A stretch of 64,000 nucleotides of DNA from Planococcus sp. PAMC 21323 (GCF_000785555.1 NZ_CP009129.1:496001-560000); one strand, 5' to 3'. Shown: positions 52,783 to 62,468, counted from the stretch's first letter. The notes: generated by a model from the letters alone, not told the origin. A program made the numbers and translations.

Positions 52783-53394
52783 ATGAAAAAAATCTACAAA
52801 GAATTCTTTTTGTTTCCGGATATCGCTGTTCTTCTGGTTATTCTCGCTGCCAGTATCTGCGTTCAGGTGTGGCACGGCTTGACTCTGCCGGCAATCGGCT
52901 TATTCGCTTTCGGTATGCTGGTCTTCATGTTCAGTGAATATTTGTCGCATCGGTTTTTCTTCCATTTAAAAGCGCCGGAAAACTCTTTTTTTCTGAAATT
53001 ATTAAAGCGCTTACATCATGACCACCACAAAGATCCGAATAATCTGCACCTGCTGTTTTTACCATTATGGTACAGCCTTCCTCAAATTTTGCTCATCTCT
53101 TTGGTTTTTTATCTGGTCTCCGGGAGCTTTTGGCTCACCCTGGCTTTTGCGGCAGGATTAAAAACGATGCTTCTGCTGTATGAATGGAAGCATTACGTGG
53201 CGCACCGGCCAATAAAACCGAAAACCAAATTCGGCAAAAATGTGAAGAAATTGCATATTCTCCACCATTTTAAAAATGAAAATTATTGGTATGGCGTCTC
53301 AACGCCTTTTGTGGATGTCTTGTTCGGAACGTTGAAAGATGAAAAAGATGTGGAAACGAGCCGAACGGCAAAAGATCTGGAAAAACGGCTGTAG
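52783..53394 (+). CDS. Fatty acid hydroxylase / sterol desaturase family protein
   Basis: A 203-residue membrane protein with four hydrophobic segments and His clusters for a di-iron site: EYLSHRFFFH, LKRLHHDHHKDP, HYVAHRP and KKLHILHHFKNENYWYGVST. This fits PF04116, where members hydroxylate or desaturate lipids. It is coupled to the FadR-like regulator (1-base gap), so a lipid-modification role under lipid control is likely. The substrate is unknown. Confidence 0.85.
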   Translation: MKKIYKEFFLFPDIAVLLVILAASICVQVWHGLTLPAIGLFAFGMLVFMFSEYLSHRFFFHLKAPENSFFLKLLKRLHHDHHKDPNNLHLLFLPLWYSLPQILLISLVFYLVSGSFWLTLAFAAGLKTMLLLYEWKHYVAHRPIKPKTKFGKNVKKLHILHHFKNENYWYGVSTPFVDVLFGTLKDEKDVETSRTAKDLEKRL

Positions 53395-53433
53395 ATGAAA
53401 GTTTGCGTTTTGCTGTTGGTACTATTTAAAAAA

Positions 53434-53593
53434 TCGTGCCCCTGTGTAAAAAACAATTCTAAAAGACTCTGACAATAAACGACAATTTATATGCTTTACA
53501 TTGCCATACCTGCTGCTTAAACATTGTAGGTGTGGCTTTTTGATTTTATTCTTCTCTATAAGATGTCTAGAAATTGTGCTGTATACCAGGAAG
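53434..53593 (+). repeat. CR element copy 12 (complete)
   Basis: Left end TCGTGCCCCTGTGTAAAAAA; core GACAATAAACGACAA; hairpin ATACCTGC / GTAGGTGT with T-run; right end AAATTGTGCTGTATACCAGG. 53594-53780 is AT-rich leader for the next gene. Confidence 0.87.
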
Positions 53594-53780
53594 ATATGAA
53601 GAATACTACAAATGTTTCATTTATGTTAAAAAATCGGTTTGCTGGAGTAGGTCTAAGGGAAAGTGCAATTATAAGGGAGTTTTTAATCTTGATATATAAC
53701 TTTTTATCAACTTCTGGTATTTGGTTTCTGGAAACTAGATTTAATAGTTATTCAGTTAAAATTTTAAAAAGGGAGGAAAA

Positions 53781-55091
53781 ATGATGAAAAATATTTCATG
53801 GTCAAAATTAATATTTTTTATGATGCTAATGTTCGCATTGACTCTGGCAGCGTGTGGCAATGATGATACTTCAGAGGAAAAACCAACTGATGACTCGGAT
53901 GGTACAACAGAAGAAAGCGCTGAAGAGGGTGCTGAAGAAAGCACAAATGAAAGCGCAGAAACTGAACCAAAAGTTACGGAGTTTGAACCAGCATTTCCAG
54001 AACAAACACGAGCACCTGCAGTAAAGACTGAAACCGAAATTAATACGGAAGTGATTGTTGAAGGTCTTGGCGTGTCTTGGGGTATGGCAGAATTTGAACC
54101 AAATCGCTTACTTGTTACGCAAAGAGATTCAGCAGAACTTCTTATTATAAACCTTGAAGACGGTTCTGTTTCAGATCCAATCGAAGGTACACCAGAAGTA
54201 AATAACGAAGATCAAGGTGGTTTACTTGATGTAGCCACTGCACCTGATTTTGAAGACTCACGATTAGTCTTTATGACGTTTTCGCAAGATATTGAAGGTG
54301 GTACGGTAACGGCTGTCGGTAAAGGTGTTTTGTCAGAAGATGAAGCCTCACTTGAAGGTTTTGAAGTCATCTTCCAAGCGACACCAGCATATGAAGGTAC
54401 CTTACACTATGGTGGACGGATTATCTTTGATGAAGAGGGCAACCTATTCCTAACAACTGGTGAGCGTTCAGATGATCCTATTCGCGAACGTGCACAAGAC
54501 TTAGATGCTTATCTAGGTAAAGTCATTCACATCACACAAGATGGAGAACCCGTAGAGTCGAATCCATTTGTCAAAGATGAAAAAGCACTAGATGGTATTT
54601 ACAGCTACGGTCACCGCAACATTCAAGGGATAGACTATAACCCTGCAACGGGAGACTTATGGATTGTTGAATTCGGTCCACAAGCCGGGGATGAACTGAA
54701 TATTATTGAACCTAGTAACAACTATGGATGGCCAATTGTTTCTTACGGTATTGAATACACGGGTGAATTGATCAATGATGGTATTTCAGAACATGAAGCG
54801 CAAGGCTTTGTTGAACCAAGATATTATTGGGATCCAACAAGTGCACCAAGTGGTATGGCATTCTATAATAACGACGCAATTCCTGAATGGGAAAACAACT
54901 TGTTCATCGGTGCTTTAGCGCCGAGCTATATTGTCCGTGTCGTTATTGAAGATGATATGATCGTTGGAGAAGAACGTCTGTTAACGGATGAAAACGAACG
55001 TTTCCGTGATATTCTCGTAACTGAGGATGGCGCGCTTGTTGCCATCACTGATGGCGGTAAAGTTTATAAGCTTACTGCAGCAGGTGAATAA
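53781..55091 (+). CDS. PQQ-type sugar dehydrogenase-like lipoprotein
   Basis: A 436-residue lipoprotein (lipobox LAAC, Cys26) with an acidic Glu/Ser/Thr linker (about 30-75). A six-bladed beta-propeller like soluble aldose/GSDH dehydrogenases follows: HYGGRIIFDEEGNLFLTTGE, YSYGHRNIQGIDYNPATGDL and EFGPQAGDELNIIEPSNNYG then WPIVSYG, with the paired His/Arg region of the family. It would oxidise sugars outside the membrane with PQQ, but no PQQ synthesis genes are here. GGGAGG is 5 nt before the first ATG; a second ATG follows directly. Confidence 0.85.
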   Translation: MMKNISWSKLIFFMMLMFALTLAACGNDDTSEEKPTDDSDGTTEESAEEGAEESTNESAETEPKVTEFEPAFPEQTRAPAVKTETEINTEVIVEGLGVSWGMAEFEPNRLLVTQRDSAELLIINLEDGSVSDPIEGTPEVNNEDQGGLLDVATAPDFEDSRLVFMTFSQDIEGGTVTAVGKGVLSEDEASLEGFEVIFQATPAYEGTLHYGGRIIFDEEGNLFLTTGERSDDPIRERAQDLDAYLGKVIHITQDGEPVESNPFVKDEKALDGIYSYGHRNIQGIDYNPATGDLWIVEFGPQAGDELNIIEPSNNYGWPIVSYGIEYTGELINDGISEHEAQGFVEPRYYWDPTSAPSGMAFYNNDAIPEWENNLFIGALAPSYIVRVVIEDDMIVGEERLLTDENERFRDILVTEDGALVAITDGGKVYKLTAAGE

Positions 55092-55159
55092 GTTATTATT
55101 CTCTAAATGCAGCTAACCTTATGTCAATGTTACTAAGGTAAGGCGTACGACAATATTAG

Positions 55160-55203
55160 AGAAGCAGGCAATCATGGATTTTCATGATTGCCTGCTTCTT
55201 TTT
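55160..55203. terminator. Bidirectional terminator between convergent genes
   Basis: A perfect 17-bp stem (55160-55176 with 55183-55199) with a 6-nt loop and flanking A/T runs. Confidence 0.93.
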
Positions 55204-55226
55204 AGCTTGTGCAGAAACGGCGTCTT

Positions 55227-55718
55227 CTAGTTAATTGTTTCGAGTTCTTCATGAATTTCATTAACTTTCTTTTCATATTCCTTAAGACGAATATCTTCCT
55301 CTTCTTCGCTAAAATCATTTTTAATAATCGTTAATTCAAAAGCAATTTCTTGAAGTTCCTCAAATTCTAGGTACAATCCAAAATCAATGATTTCTTCTTT
55401 GAATTCGTTGATGTGAACAACCACCCATAACAGATGTTTTTTAAGATCGCGATTAGCCGTTGGGTTTTCTTTCAAGGCTTCGGCAAACTTTTTGAAACCT
55501 ATTTCTGGAATTCCTTCTACTTGATAGAATTTACTAGTAGGGTTCGTTGGGTCATTCCATCTGTAGTTTTCTCTATCCTGACGAGTAACTTCTTGTTCTA
55601 CAGACTCTACTGCATGAACAGTACTCTCAGATTCGCTTCCCTCTATGTTCACTAAAACAATTAAGATTGCTACAGCTGCTAGAACTACGAAGGGAGAAGC
55701 AAAAAGAATCTTCTTCAT
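55227..55718 (-). CDS. Exported or membrane-anchored protein of unknown function
   Basis: A 163-residue protein with an N-terminal hydrophobic anchor or signal (about 4-24) and a helical acidic domain (IGFKKFAEALKENPTANRDL and later KNDFSEEEEDIRLKEYEKKV). ATG 55718 has AGGAGG about 7 nt upstream; the longer in-frame start at 55760 has none. No family recognised. Confidence 0.62.
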   Translation of the reverse strand: MKKILFASPFVVLAAVAILIVLVNIEGSESESTVHAVESVEQEVTRQDRENYRWNDPTNPTSKFYQVEGIPEIGFKKFAEALKENPTANRDLKKHLLWVVVHINEFKEEIIDFGLYLEFEELQEIAFELTIIKNDFSEEEEDIRLKEYEKKVNEIHEELETIN

Positions 55719-55835
55719 AAAAAACCTCCTATAATTACTTAACCCTACCATATTGTACATCTCTCTACATCTCTGATTTATAAGAAAGGGAGCTCCCTAG
55801 AACTCAAAGTCTTAAAGGGGTTTTGCGCTAAATAG

Positions 55836-55912
55836 GAGCGACCTGGTAAGGAAAGAAAAGATTCTAAGCGATTTTGACAATACACGACAATTTATACGCT
55901 ATACACTGCAGT
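55836..55912 (+). repeat. CR element copy 13 (left half)
   Basis: GAGCGACCTGGTAAGGAAAG, TTCTAAGCGATTTTGACA and the ATACACGACAATTTATA core; the hairpin half is missing. Confidence 0.72.
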
Positions 55913-56024
55913 AATGTGTCTAGAAATAAGTGTTTTACAAGTTGAGAAAATGTAATTTATAGAATTCTAATATGGTATTCTTAATTAAATTACCTTTTAT
56001 AACCACTGCAGGGGGAGACGAGAA

Positions 56025-56453
56025 TTGAATCCTTGGCCATTTCTACTAATTAATTGGAGTATAGTAATCCTTGGCAATATCGCATTAATCGTCTTGTTCA
56101 AGAAAAGTAAATCGATTAAAAGCAAAGTATTCTTCCAAACGAGCGGCCTTCTTTTGTTGATCATAGACTTGTTTTTCGCGCATTTAGCTTATGATTGGAT
56201 TTACCCGAACGAAAGTTACGAACATACGATTGGATTAAGCTTAGAGCTAGTCGTAGGGTTCATCAGCTTTTTCAGTATGATTGTGCTAGGCTCGATGGGT
56301 TTGATCGAAGTCAAAAACCAGCCACGGAACCTGCTGACGTATACTTCCATCTTGTGTCTAACAGCGATATTCTTTCCTTTCTTTTTGTTTATTATCGCTG
56401 TGCTCCCGGTAATTATGATTGTCTGGAAATTTACTGAAAAGCGAGAGACATGA
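56025..56453 (+). CDS. Four-helix membrane protein of unknown function
   Basis: A 142-residue protein with four hydrophobic segments (about 5-25, 36-56, 69-93, 103-131) and short charged loops. TTG start with GGGGGAG 7 nt upstream. It is the only gene between CR copies 13 and 14. No family recognised. Confidence 0.62.
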   Translation: MNPWPFLLINWSIVILGNIALIVLFKKSKSIKSKVFFQTSGLLLLIIDLFFAHLAYDWIYPNESYEHTIGLSLELVVGFISFFSMIVLGSMGLIEVKNQPRNLLTYTSILCLTAIFFPFFLFIIAVLPVIMIVWKFTEKRET

Positions 56454-56468
56454 ATAATTTGCTGACTT

Positions 56469-56606
56469 TTGTAAGAAAAGATTCTAAGCGATTTTGACAA
56501 TACACGACAATTTATATCCTATACACAGCCACACTTGCTGCTTCAACGCTGCAAGTGTGGTTTTTTATGTTATTCATTCATATAATTGTGCAGTGCACTA
56601 ACCCGA
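56469..56606 (+). repeat. CR element copy 14
   Basis: Core TTGACAATACACGACAATTT; hairpin CCACACTTGC / GCAAGTGTGG with T-run, a double compensatory change relative to CCACACCTGC / GCAGGTGTGG; right arm CATATAATTGTGCAGTGCAC. Confidence 0.86.
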
Positions 56607-56717
56607 TCAGGAATCTTATTAGTCTTATTACTTTCGATAAATTATTTGGCTGTTCCGAAAAGAACTCCCTGCAATCACAGTTTCACAAAGGTTATAATCG
56701 ACACAGGGGGGATTCTC

Positions 56718-58370
56718 ATGAACTTACGCAATTTGAAAACCTATGTACCGGCAGTACTTTACAAACGCGGCTTGGATTATTTTGAGCGAGATTTTGTGGA
56801 GCAACTGGCAGAAGATGCACCGAATCGCTGGCATGCGTTAGTGGCGGGTACCCATGATTATGAGGTGATGGTTAAGCTATCGGGGGAAGACTCCGTGGCG
56901 TGGACTTCTTGTACGTGTCCGTTTGAATCGGATTCGCTGTGCAAGCACGAAGTGGCGGTGTGTTTGGCGATTCGTGAAGTTAAAAAAGAAAACAGTTCGG
57001 CAAGCATAGATGTGCTAGCGCAATTAAAAGCAATGAAAAAAGCAGAGCTGCTAGAAATATTAGAAGAGTTGTTACAAAAGCAACCAGCAGTAGAACTTTA
57101 CTTAACGGAGAAATTTTCGAACGCGGACGGTATGGATGAACAAACTGCGTGCCAACTTATCCAGAGGTCGGCTAACCGCGCGAGTCGAAGTGGGTTTATC
57201 GAATGGGACCGGGCAAGTCAGTCGATTGAAGGGGCAGAAGAAGTTCAAGAATATGTAGATAGCTTGCAGATAGAACAAGATGCTGAGAAGATAATTTGCC
57301 TCAGTTTGGTTGTCATCGAAGAGTGTTGTGAGATGTTGCTAGGGGCAGATGACTCAGCTGGTGAAATTAGTTCTGTAGTCTATGAAAGTCTTGAGAAGAT
57401 TAACGAAACGTTAGCAAACTGGCCGGTGGAACTCGACGAATCTACTGTTGATGGTATGCTCAATTTACTTTATCCACATATCATCTCAGGTTTAGAAAGA
57501 GATATTACAGACGCTGCGGGTGATTTGCTGGAATCTGTATTGCAATGGAATGATAAAGGCGATTTTACGGGCAAATTCTATGATTTTATTGAAAAAGTGA
57601 TTGGCAGTAGGGAAATGCAAAATAAGTCGTATTCGTATACCGAAGAGCGGTTCCGTATGTGCCAGCTCGTGGTTTTGCAGCAAGATGGCGATCAGCAAGC
57701 GATTGATTCGTTTTATACAGAGCATGGTCAATATCCAGAAGTCCGTAAAGCACAGGTTTTGCAAGCGTTAGATGCGGGTGAATTTGAGAAAGCAGCACAG
57801 CTGTGTGCCAAGTCAGAACAATTAGATGTTAAACTGGCAGGCTTAGTACATGACTGGAAAAAGCTGCGCTTTCGAGCTTATGAAGGAATGGGCAATACGG
57901 CAGAGTTGATTGATTTAAGCTTTCAGTTTGCGTTGGATGGGGAAGAAGAGTATTACCATAAGTTGAAGAGTCTAGTAGCTATGGAAGACTGGCCGAAAAA
58001 GATGGAAGCGATGCTTGCGGAGATGAAAATGCGTCCGCGGTGCCGTCCACTTTATCTTGGCATTTTGATTGATGAAAAGAGGTTTGATGAACTGCTGGAC
58101 TATTGCCAGAAAGATGTCGCTGCCATCGAACATCTGCATCCGCATTTGTTAGCTGAGTATCCACATGAAGTGAACGAAATTTATACGAGCTATATCTACC
58201 GAGTAATCAAACAAGCTTCCAACCGAAAAGCTTATTGGAGTGCATGTCAAAAAATTAAAGGTTTCCAACGAGCACTTGGAGCTGAGGCGGCAACGGGTCT
58301 GATCAAAGAGCTGAAGTTTATGTATCCGAAACGTAGAGCGTTGTTGGATGAGTTGGATAAGATTCAGTAG
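56718..58370 (+). CDS. SWIM zinc-finger protein
   Basis: A 550-residue soluble protein. The SWIM motif CxCx(n)CxH is visible as SCTCPFESDSLCKHEVAVCL (about residues 64-83). The rest is a helical, repeat-like domain with many WPVELDES/EYYHKLK-type segments, as in YjlC/SWIM proteins of Bacillales. SWIM zinc fingers bind DNA or protein. ATG 56718 has CAGGGGGG upstream; longer in-frame starts lie in the leader. Alone between CR copies 14 and 15. Confidence 0.82.
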   Translation: MNLRNLKTYVPAVLYKRGLDYFERDFVEQLAEDAPNRWHALVAGTHDYEVMVKLSGEDSVAWTSCTCPFESDSLCKHEVAVCLAIREVKKENSSASIDVLAQLKAMKKAELLEILEELLQKQPAVELYLTEKFSNADGMDEQTACQLIQRSANRASRSGFIEWDRASQSIEGAEEVQEYVDSLQIEQDAEKIICLSLVVIEECCEMLLGADDSAGEISSVVYESLEKINETLANWPVELDESTVDGMLNLLYPHIISGLERDITDAAGDLLESVLQWNDKGDFTGKFYDFIEKVIGSREMQNKSYSYTEERFRMCQLVVLQQDGDQQAIDSFYTEHGQYPEVRKAQVLQALDAGEFEKAAQLCAKSEQLDVKLAGLVHDWKKLRFRAYEGMGNTAELIDLSFQFALDGEEEYYHKLKSLVAMEDWPKKMEAMLAEMKMRPRCRPLYLGILIDEKRFDELLDYCQKDVAAIEHLHPHLLAEYPHEVNEIYTSYIYRVIKQASNRKAYWSACQKIKGFQRALGAEAATGLIKELKFMYPKRRALLDELDKIQ

Positions 58371-58455
58371 GAGCCATAAAGTATTGGAAAAAGCCGGACC
58401 GGTTGACCTGAAGACAATCGATTTGGCTTTCATATCTCTATTTTGAAGCTAAGAA

Positions 58456-58584
58456 ATTGTATCACAGAGAAAGAAGTAATTTTGAACAATTCACATTACA
58501 TGGTTTGTTGCGCCTCTTGCATCTATATTGTAGGTATAGTTTTTTATATTATTCGTCTATATTGTCTGAGTGGCAATTGTTTAG
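58456..58584 (+). repeat. CR element copy 15 (degenerate)
   Basis: Weak left part, hairpin region GCGCCTCTTGCATC / TGTAGGTATAG with T-run and TATTATTCGTCTATATTGTC. Recognisable mainly from order and spacing. Confidence 0.55.
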
Positions 58585-58969
58585 CTATCAAATAATTGAT
58601 AAGTAAGGTATTGAAATACGAGAATTAGACATATCCTACTTCTTTACATATGCCTTTTATAAGACGTTTACAATGCGAGCTATTTCTTATAATTTTATTT
58701 TAGAAGGACTATAAAATTATAAAGTCTGTTAATAAATAAGTAACTGAACAATCCATATTATTTACACTTTTTAAATAGTGTATTGAATAGTCCGCATTTA
58801 ATTTCAACAAATGATAAAATAAAAATAAATATTAGGAATAATTAAGAAATCTACTATAACAAGTTGTGAATTAATGTGAACACATAGAAAAATCAGCAAC
58901 CAGCTAATGAAAGTCATATAAGTTACTTATTACATCAATTTCAATAATAGATAATTTAGGGGGACTACT
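58585..58969 (+). other. AT-rich leader of the DUF262 gene
   Basis: About 385 bases with no credible gene; very AT-rich, several -10-like TATAAT-type words. No structured element recognised. Confidence 0.4.
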
Positions 58970-60757
58970 ATGTCGAACTATACTGTAAGCAATACAACTA
59001 TAAATGCTTTAATTAGCTGGATCGAGCAAGACATAATAGCTATTCCAGAAATACAACGTCCGTTCGTTTGGGATGCTATTAAGGTAAGAGATTTAATTGA
59101 TTCTTTATATAAGGATTATCCAGTAGGTTATATTATTACTTGGCAAAATCCAAACATTCGTTTGAAGGATGGATCGATATCAAGTGGTAAAAAAATCTTG
59201 ATTGACGGACAGCAACGTGTAACGGCACTTATGGCAGCACTTGCAGGGTTAGAAGTAGTTGATAAGGATTATAAACGTAGAGGCATTAAAATTGCTTTCA
59301 ATCCACTAGAAGAAAGATTCGAAGTTTCTAATCCTGCTATCGAAAAGAATAGCCGTTGGATTTCTAATATAGCTAAGTTGTTTTTATCTTCATTTAGTAC
59401 ATTTGCATTTGTAAACGAATATTGTTCGAAAAATATCGAGGCAAATCCTGATGCTATACATAAAGTGTTACAAAATTTGGTTAATATACGAAATAGCTCA
59501 ATAGGTATTATAGATCTTTCACATAATTTAGATATTGAAAAAGTAACTGAAATTTTTATACGAATAAATTCTGCAGGCGTGGTACTAAGTCAAGCGGATT
59601 TTGCTATTTCCAAAATCACTTCAAACGAAGATTTTAATGGACCTACCATTAGGAAAACTATTGATTATTTTAGCAACTTAATACGAAATCCAGAAGTCTT
59701 TAAAAATATAAAAACTAATGATACCGACTTTTCTGGAACCTTGAATTTTCGTAAGATATCGTGGGTAAGTAGTTACAATACTAGTGTCTATGAACCGAGC
59801 TATTCCGACTTATTAAGAGTTGCATTTACCTTTAAATTTCGGAGGGGCAAGCTTGCGAATTTAGTGAGTTTATTGTCTGGGCGAGATTTTGAAACTCGCG
59901 AAAATAAATCTGAAATTATTGAGTCTTCTTTTAAAGATTTAGAGCAAGCCGTATTACAATTTGTGGATGAAACTAATTTCAAACGATTTGTGCTGATTGT
60001 TAAATCCGCAGGCATAATTGATAAAAAGTTGATCCGATCTCAAAATGCATTAAATTTTGCTTATATTCTTTTTCTACTTTTGCGTGAGAAAGGTTTTGAA
60101 GGTACAAAAATCAATCATATAGTTAGAAGATGGCTTGTCTTATCCATATTGACACAACGTTATTCATCTTCTCCAGAGTCTCAATTTGAGTATGATGTGA
60201 AAAAATTCGCTGATACTGAGGATCCATTGAAGTATTTAAAAGATATTGAAGAAGGGGAACTGTCAGAAGCATTTTGGAACAACGTGCTTGTTTCAAGTTT
60301 GGATACGTCAGTTACAAGTAGTCCGTTTTTTAATCTATTTATTATGGCACAAATTTATGAAAAAGATTTTGCTTTCTTATCAAAATCTGTTACGATTCAA
60401 CATTTGATTGAAGAGCGGGGAGATATACATCATGTTTTTCCTAAAGATTATTTGAAGAAAAATGGTTTTACAAACCGAAGTACGTACAACCAAATTGCTA
60501 ATTACGTCTATACAGAACAAGTTGTAAACTTAGCAGTAAGAAATAAACCTCCAAAATTATATTTGTCTAAGGTACTATCTAATGATGCAGATTATCTAAG
60601 TGAAATATCTACACAATCAGAACTTGATAAAAATTTCGAAATGAATGCAGTTCCAAAAGTTCTTTACGGTATGGAAGCTTTAGATTATCAAGAATTCTTA
60701 TTAGAAAGACGAAAGTTGATGGCAAAAAAAATTGAACGGTTCTATAAAAGTTTATAG
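58970..60757 (+). CDS. DUF262/HNH (GmrSD-like) protein
   Basis: A 595-residue protein. The N-terminal DUF262 (GmrS-type) domain has IPEIQRPFVWDAIKVRDLID and the signature ILIDGQQRVTAL (about residues 73-84), a nucleotide-using fold. The C-terminus has a DUF1524/HNH-like nuclease region (GDIHHVFPKDYLKKNGFTNR, then YNQIANYV and VVNLAVRNKPP, about 483-530). GmrSD-type enzymes attack modified phage DNA, so a defence role is likely. TTAGGGGGA lies before the ATG. It is alone between CR copies 15 and 16. Confidence 0.85.
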   Translation: MSNYTVSNTTINALISWIEQDIIAIPEIQRPFVWDAIKVRDLIDSLYKDYPVGYIITWQNPNIRLKDGSISSGKKILIDGQQRVTALMAALAGLEVVDKDYKRRGIKIAFNPLEERFEVSNPAIEKNSRWISNIAKLFLSSFSTFAFVNEYCSKNIEANPDAIHKVLQNLVNIRNSSIGIIDLSHNLDIEKVTEIFIRINSAGVVLSQADFAISKITSNEDFNGPTIRKTIDYFSNLIRNPEVFKNIKTNDTDFSGTLNFRKISWVSSYNTSVYEPSYSDLLRVAFTFKFRRGKLANLVSLLSGRDFETRENKSEIIESSFKDLEQAVLQFVDETNFKRFVLIVKSAGIIDKKLIRSQNALNFAYILFLLLREKGFEGTKINHIVRRWLVLSILTQRYSSSPESQFEYDVKKFADTEDPLKYLKDIEEGELSEAFWNNVLVSSLDTSVTSSPFFNLFIMAQIYEKDFAFLSKSVTIQHLIEERGDIHHVFPKDYLKKNGFTNRSTYNQIANYVYTEQVVNLAVRNKPPKLYLSKVLSNDADYLSEISTQSELDKNFEMNAVPKVLYGMEALDYQEFLLERRKLMAKKIERFYKSL

Positions 60758-60841
60758 ATTTTGAGTGATGAGTTGATATTAGGACTGAAAAAATCATGAA
60801 ATAAGGTGAGGATTTGTCTATTATAATAATATCTTTGAGTA

Positions 60842-60975
60842 AGAATTAAGTCCAAAAGATTTCGACAATACACTACAATTTATATCGTAAACATTGCCAT
60901 ACCCGTTGCTTCTACTTTGCGGGTATTTTTTGTATTATTCAATCGTATAAGTTGTATGATACACAAGGGGATCTG
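60842..60975 (+). repeat. CR element copy 16
   Basis: GACAATACACTACAATTTAT; hairpin ATACCCG / CGGGTAT with T-run (again compensated); right arm ATCGTATAAGTTGTATGATA and CACAAGGGGA. Last copy in the window. Confidence 0.83.
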
Positions 60976-61024
60976 AAAGCTATTAAGAATTAATATTCAG
61001 GTATTTTTGGAGGATTAGTTCGTT

Positions 61025-61055
61025 CTATAATTCTTTTTTTAAAAAAGAATTATAG
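61025..61055. terminator. Perfect palindromic bidirectional terminator
   Basis: CTATAATTCTTTTTT and AAAAAAGAATTATAG form a near-loopless perfect palindrome. It may be a terminator remnant or the end of another mobile element. Confidence 0.55.
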
Positions 61056-61127
61056 CTAAATTAAAACAGTCATGTATAAATGAGATCCAGATAAAGTTTG
61101 GTAAGTGCCTATATTATTGATGCTTTT

Positions 61128-62468
61128 GAGAGCGTCAAGAATTATGTGTAAATAAGTAAATCCTTTTCTTGTATGTATATCCATTAAGATTGCTTGAACA
61201 TCTCAGCCAGCTCTGCACGGGCTTGATCGAATCCGATATGGCAACGGGTGGAGAATTTCTGGTTATAGATTTCAAATTGGGAAACCAAGAAGCGATCTAA
61301 GGAATCTTCGTTCGGAAATTGCTCCTTGCGTTTGCTGTATTTCTTTACGTTCTTGTTGAACGATTCGATCAGGTTCGTCGAATAGATGCTTCGCCAAATG
61401 GATTTTGGGAAACTGTAGAAGGTGAAAATATAGGGATTCGCTTCCAACGATTTCGTCACTTTGGGATAGGCCGTTTTCCATTTATCGACAAAGACTTTCA
61501 ACGCTTTTTCACCCAGTTCCCGGTTCTCTGCCCGATAGACCGATTTGAAATCATCAAGAATTTCCTTGCGATTGGTGACGCGAACTTTGTGTCGGATACC
61601 ACGCGACAGGTGGACGCAGCACGCCTGATATTGAGCATCGGGAAAGACCGAAAAGATGCGATCAGTGATGCCTTTCAAGCCGTCGGAGATAAACAAAAGC
61701 ACCTCTTCGACACCGCGCTCTTTCAAGTCCAACAGGACTTCTTCCCAAACGAATGCGGATTCCGTAGGGGCCACTGTATAGGCCAACACTTCTTTTGAGC
61801 CGTCCTCTCGGATGCCAACAGTAATATAGACAGCTTCCTTCGAGACCGTGTCGCGCTTGAGAGAAATGTAAGTTGCATCGAGATAGACGCAAGCATAGCG
61901 CTGATCTAATGGACGAGATTTAAACGCTTCGACCTGTTCGCTCATCACTTTCGTCATATTAGAAATGGTTTGTGGCGTGTAATGATGACCGTACATCTTC
62001 TCGATCAAATCCGATATTTCGGACATCGTCACGCCTTTTTGGAACATATGAATAACGAAGGCTTCCAGCGTATCGTTTGAGCGCTTGTACGGAGCGACCG
62101 TCTGTTGGTTGAATTCGCCGTTCCGGTCCCGTGGCATCGAAAGCTCCAAATCCCCATACTCCGTATGGAGTGTCCGCGTGTAGACACCGTTGCGTGAGTT
62201 GCCGGAATTGAAACCGATGCGGTCGTATTTTTCGTAATCCAGGAAAGCTGTAAGTTCTGTTTGGAGGAGCGTATTGACCGCCGTCTCCAGGTGCTTACGG
62301 AAAACTTCGGAGATGTCTTCTTTTTTTACTAGAGCTTGCATAATATCTGTTGTAAACTGAGTCATAGGGAAGGCCTCTTTTCTGTGAATTGGTTGTGGTG
62401 ACTTAATTCTACAAGAAAAGGTCTTCCTTTTTCTATTTATTCATTTACACAAGATATTTTACGCTCTC
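61128..62468 (-). mobile_element. IS256-family insertion sequence, copy 2
   Basis: 1341 bp with the same ends as copy 1 and its own 8-bp target duplication ATGCTTTT (61120-61127 and 62469-62476). The duplication shows an independent, probably recent transposition. Confidence 0.95.
61184..62365 (-). CDS. IS256-family transposase (copy 2)
   Basis: A 393-residue product identical to the transposase at 39414-40595, including YLDATYIS, FISDGLKG and NLIESFNKNVKK for the DDE triad. Its promoter probably lies near the right end of the element. Confidence 0.95.
   Translation of the reverse strand: MTQFTTDIMQALVKKEDISEVFRKHLETAVNTLLQTELTAFLDYEKYDRIGFNSGNSRNGVYTRTLHTEYGDLELSMPRDRNGEFNQQTVAPYKRSNDTLEAFVIHMFQKGVTMSEISDLIEKMYGHHYTPQTISNMTKVMSEQVEAFKSRPLDQRYACVYLDATYISLKRDTVSKEAVYITVGIREDGSKEVLAYTVAPTESAFVWEEVLLDLKERGVEEVLLFISDGLKGITDRIFSVFPDAQYQACCVHLSRGIRHKVRVTNRKEILDDFKSVYRAENRELGEKALKVFVDKWKTAYPKVTKSLEANPYIFTFYSFPKSIWRSIYSTNLIESFNKNVKKYSKRKEQFPNEDSLDRFLVSQFEIYNQKFSTRCHIGFDQARAELAEMFKQS

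Noticed and set aside
53530..53784. 84-codon plus-strand frame
   Set aside because: It begins inside CR copy 12, has no ribosome site and overlaps the leader of the sugar dehydrogenase gene.
41226..60975. Classical integron cassette array
   Set aside because: No integron integrase in the window and no GTTRRRY/RYYYAAC core sites at repeat ends; only the general idea of a folded site in constant orientation is kept.
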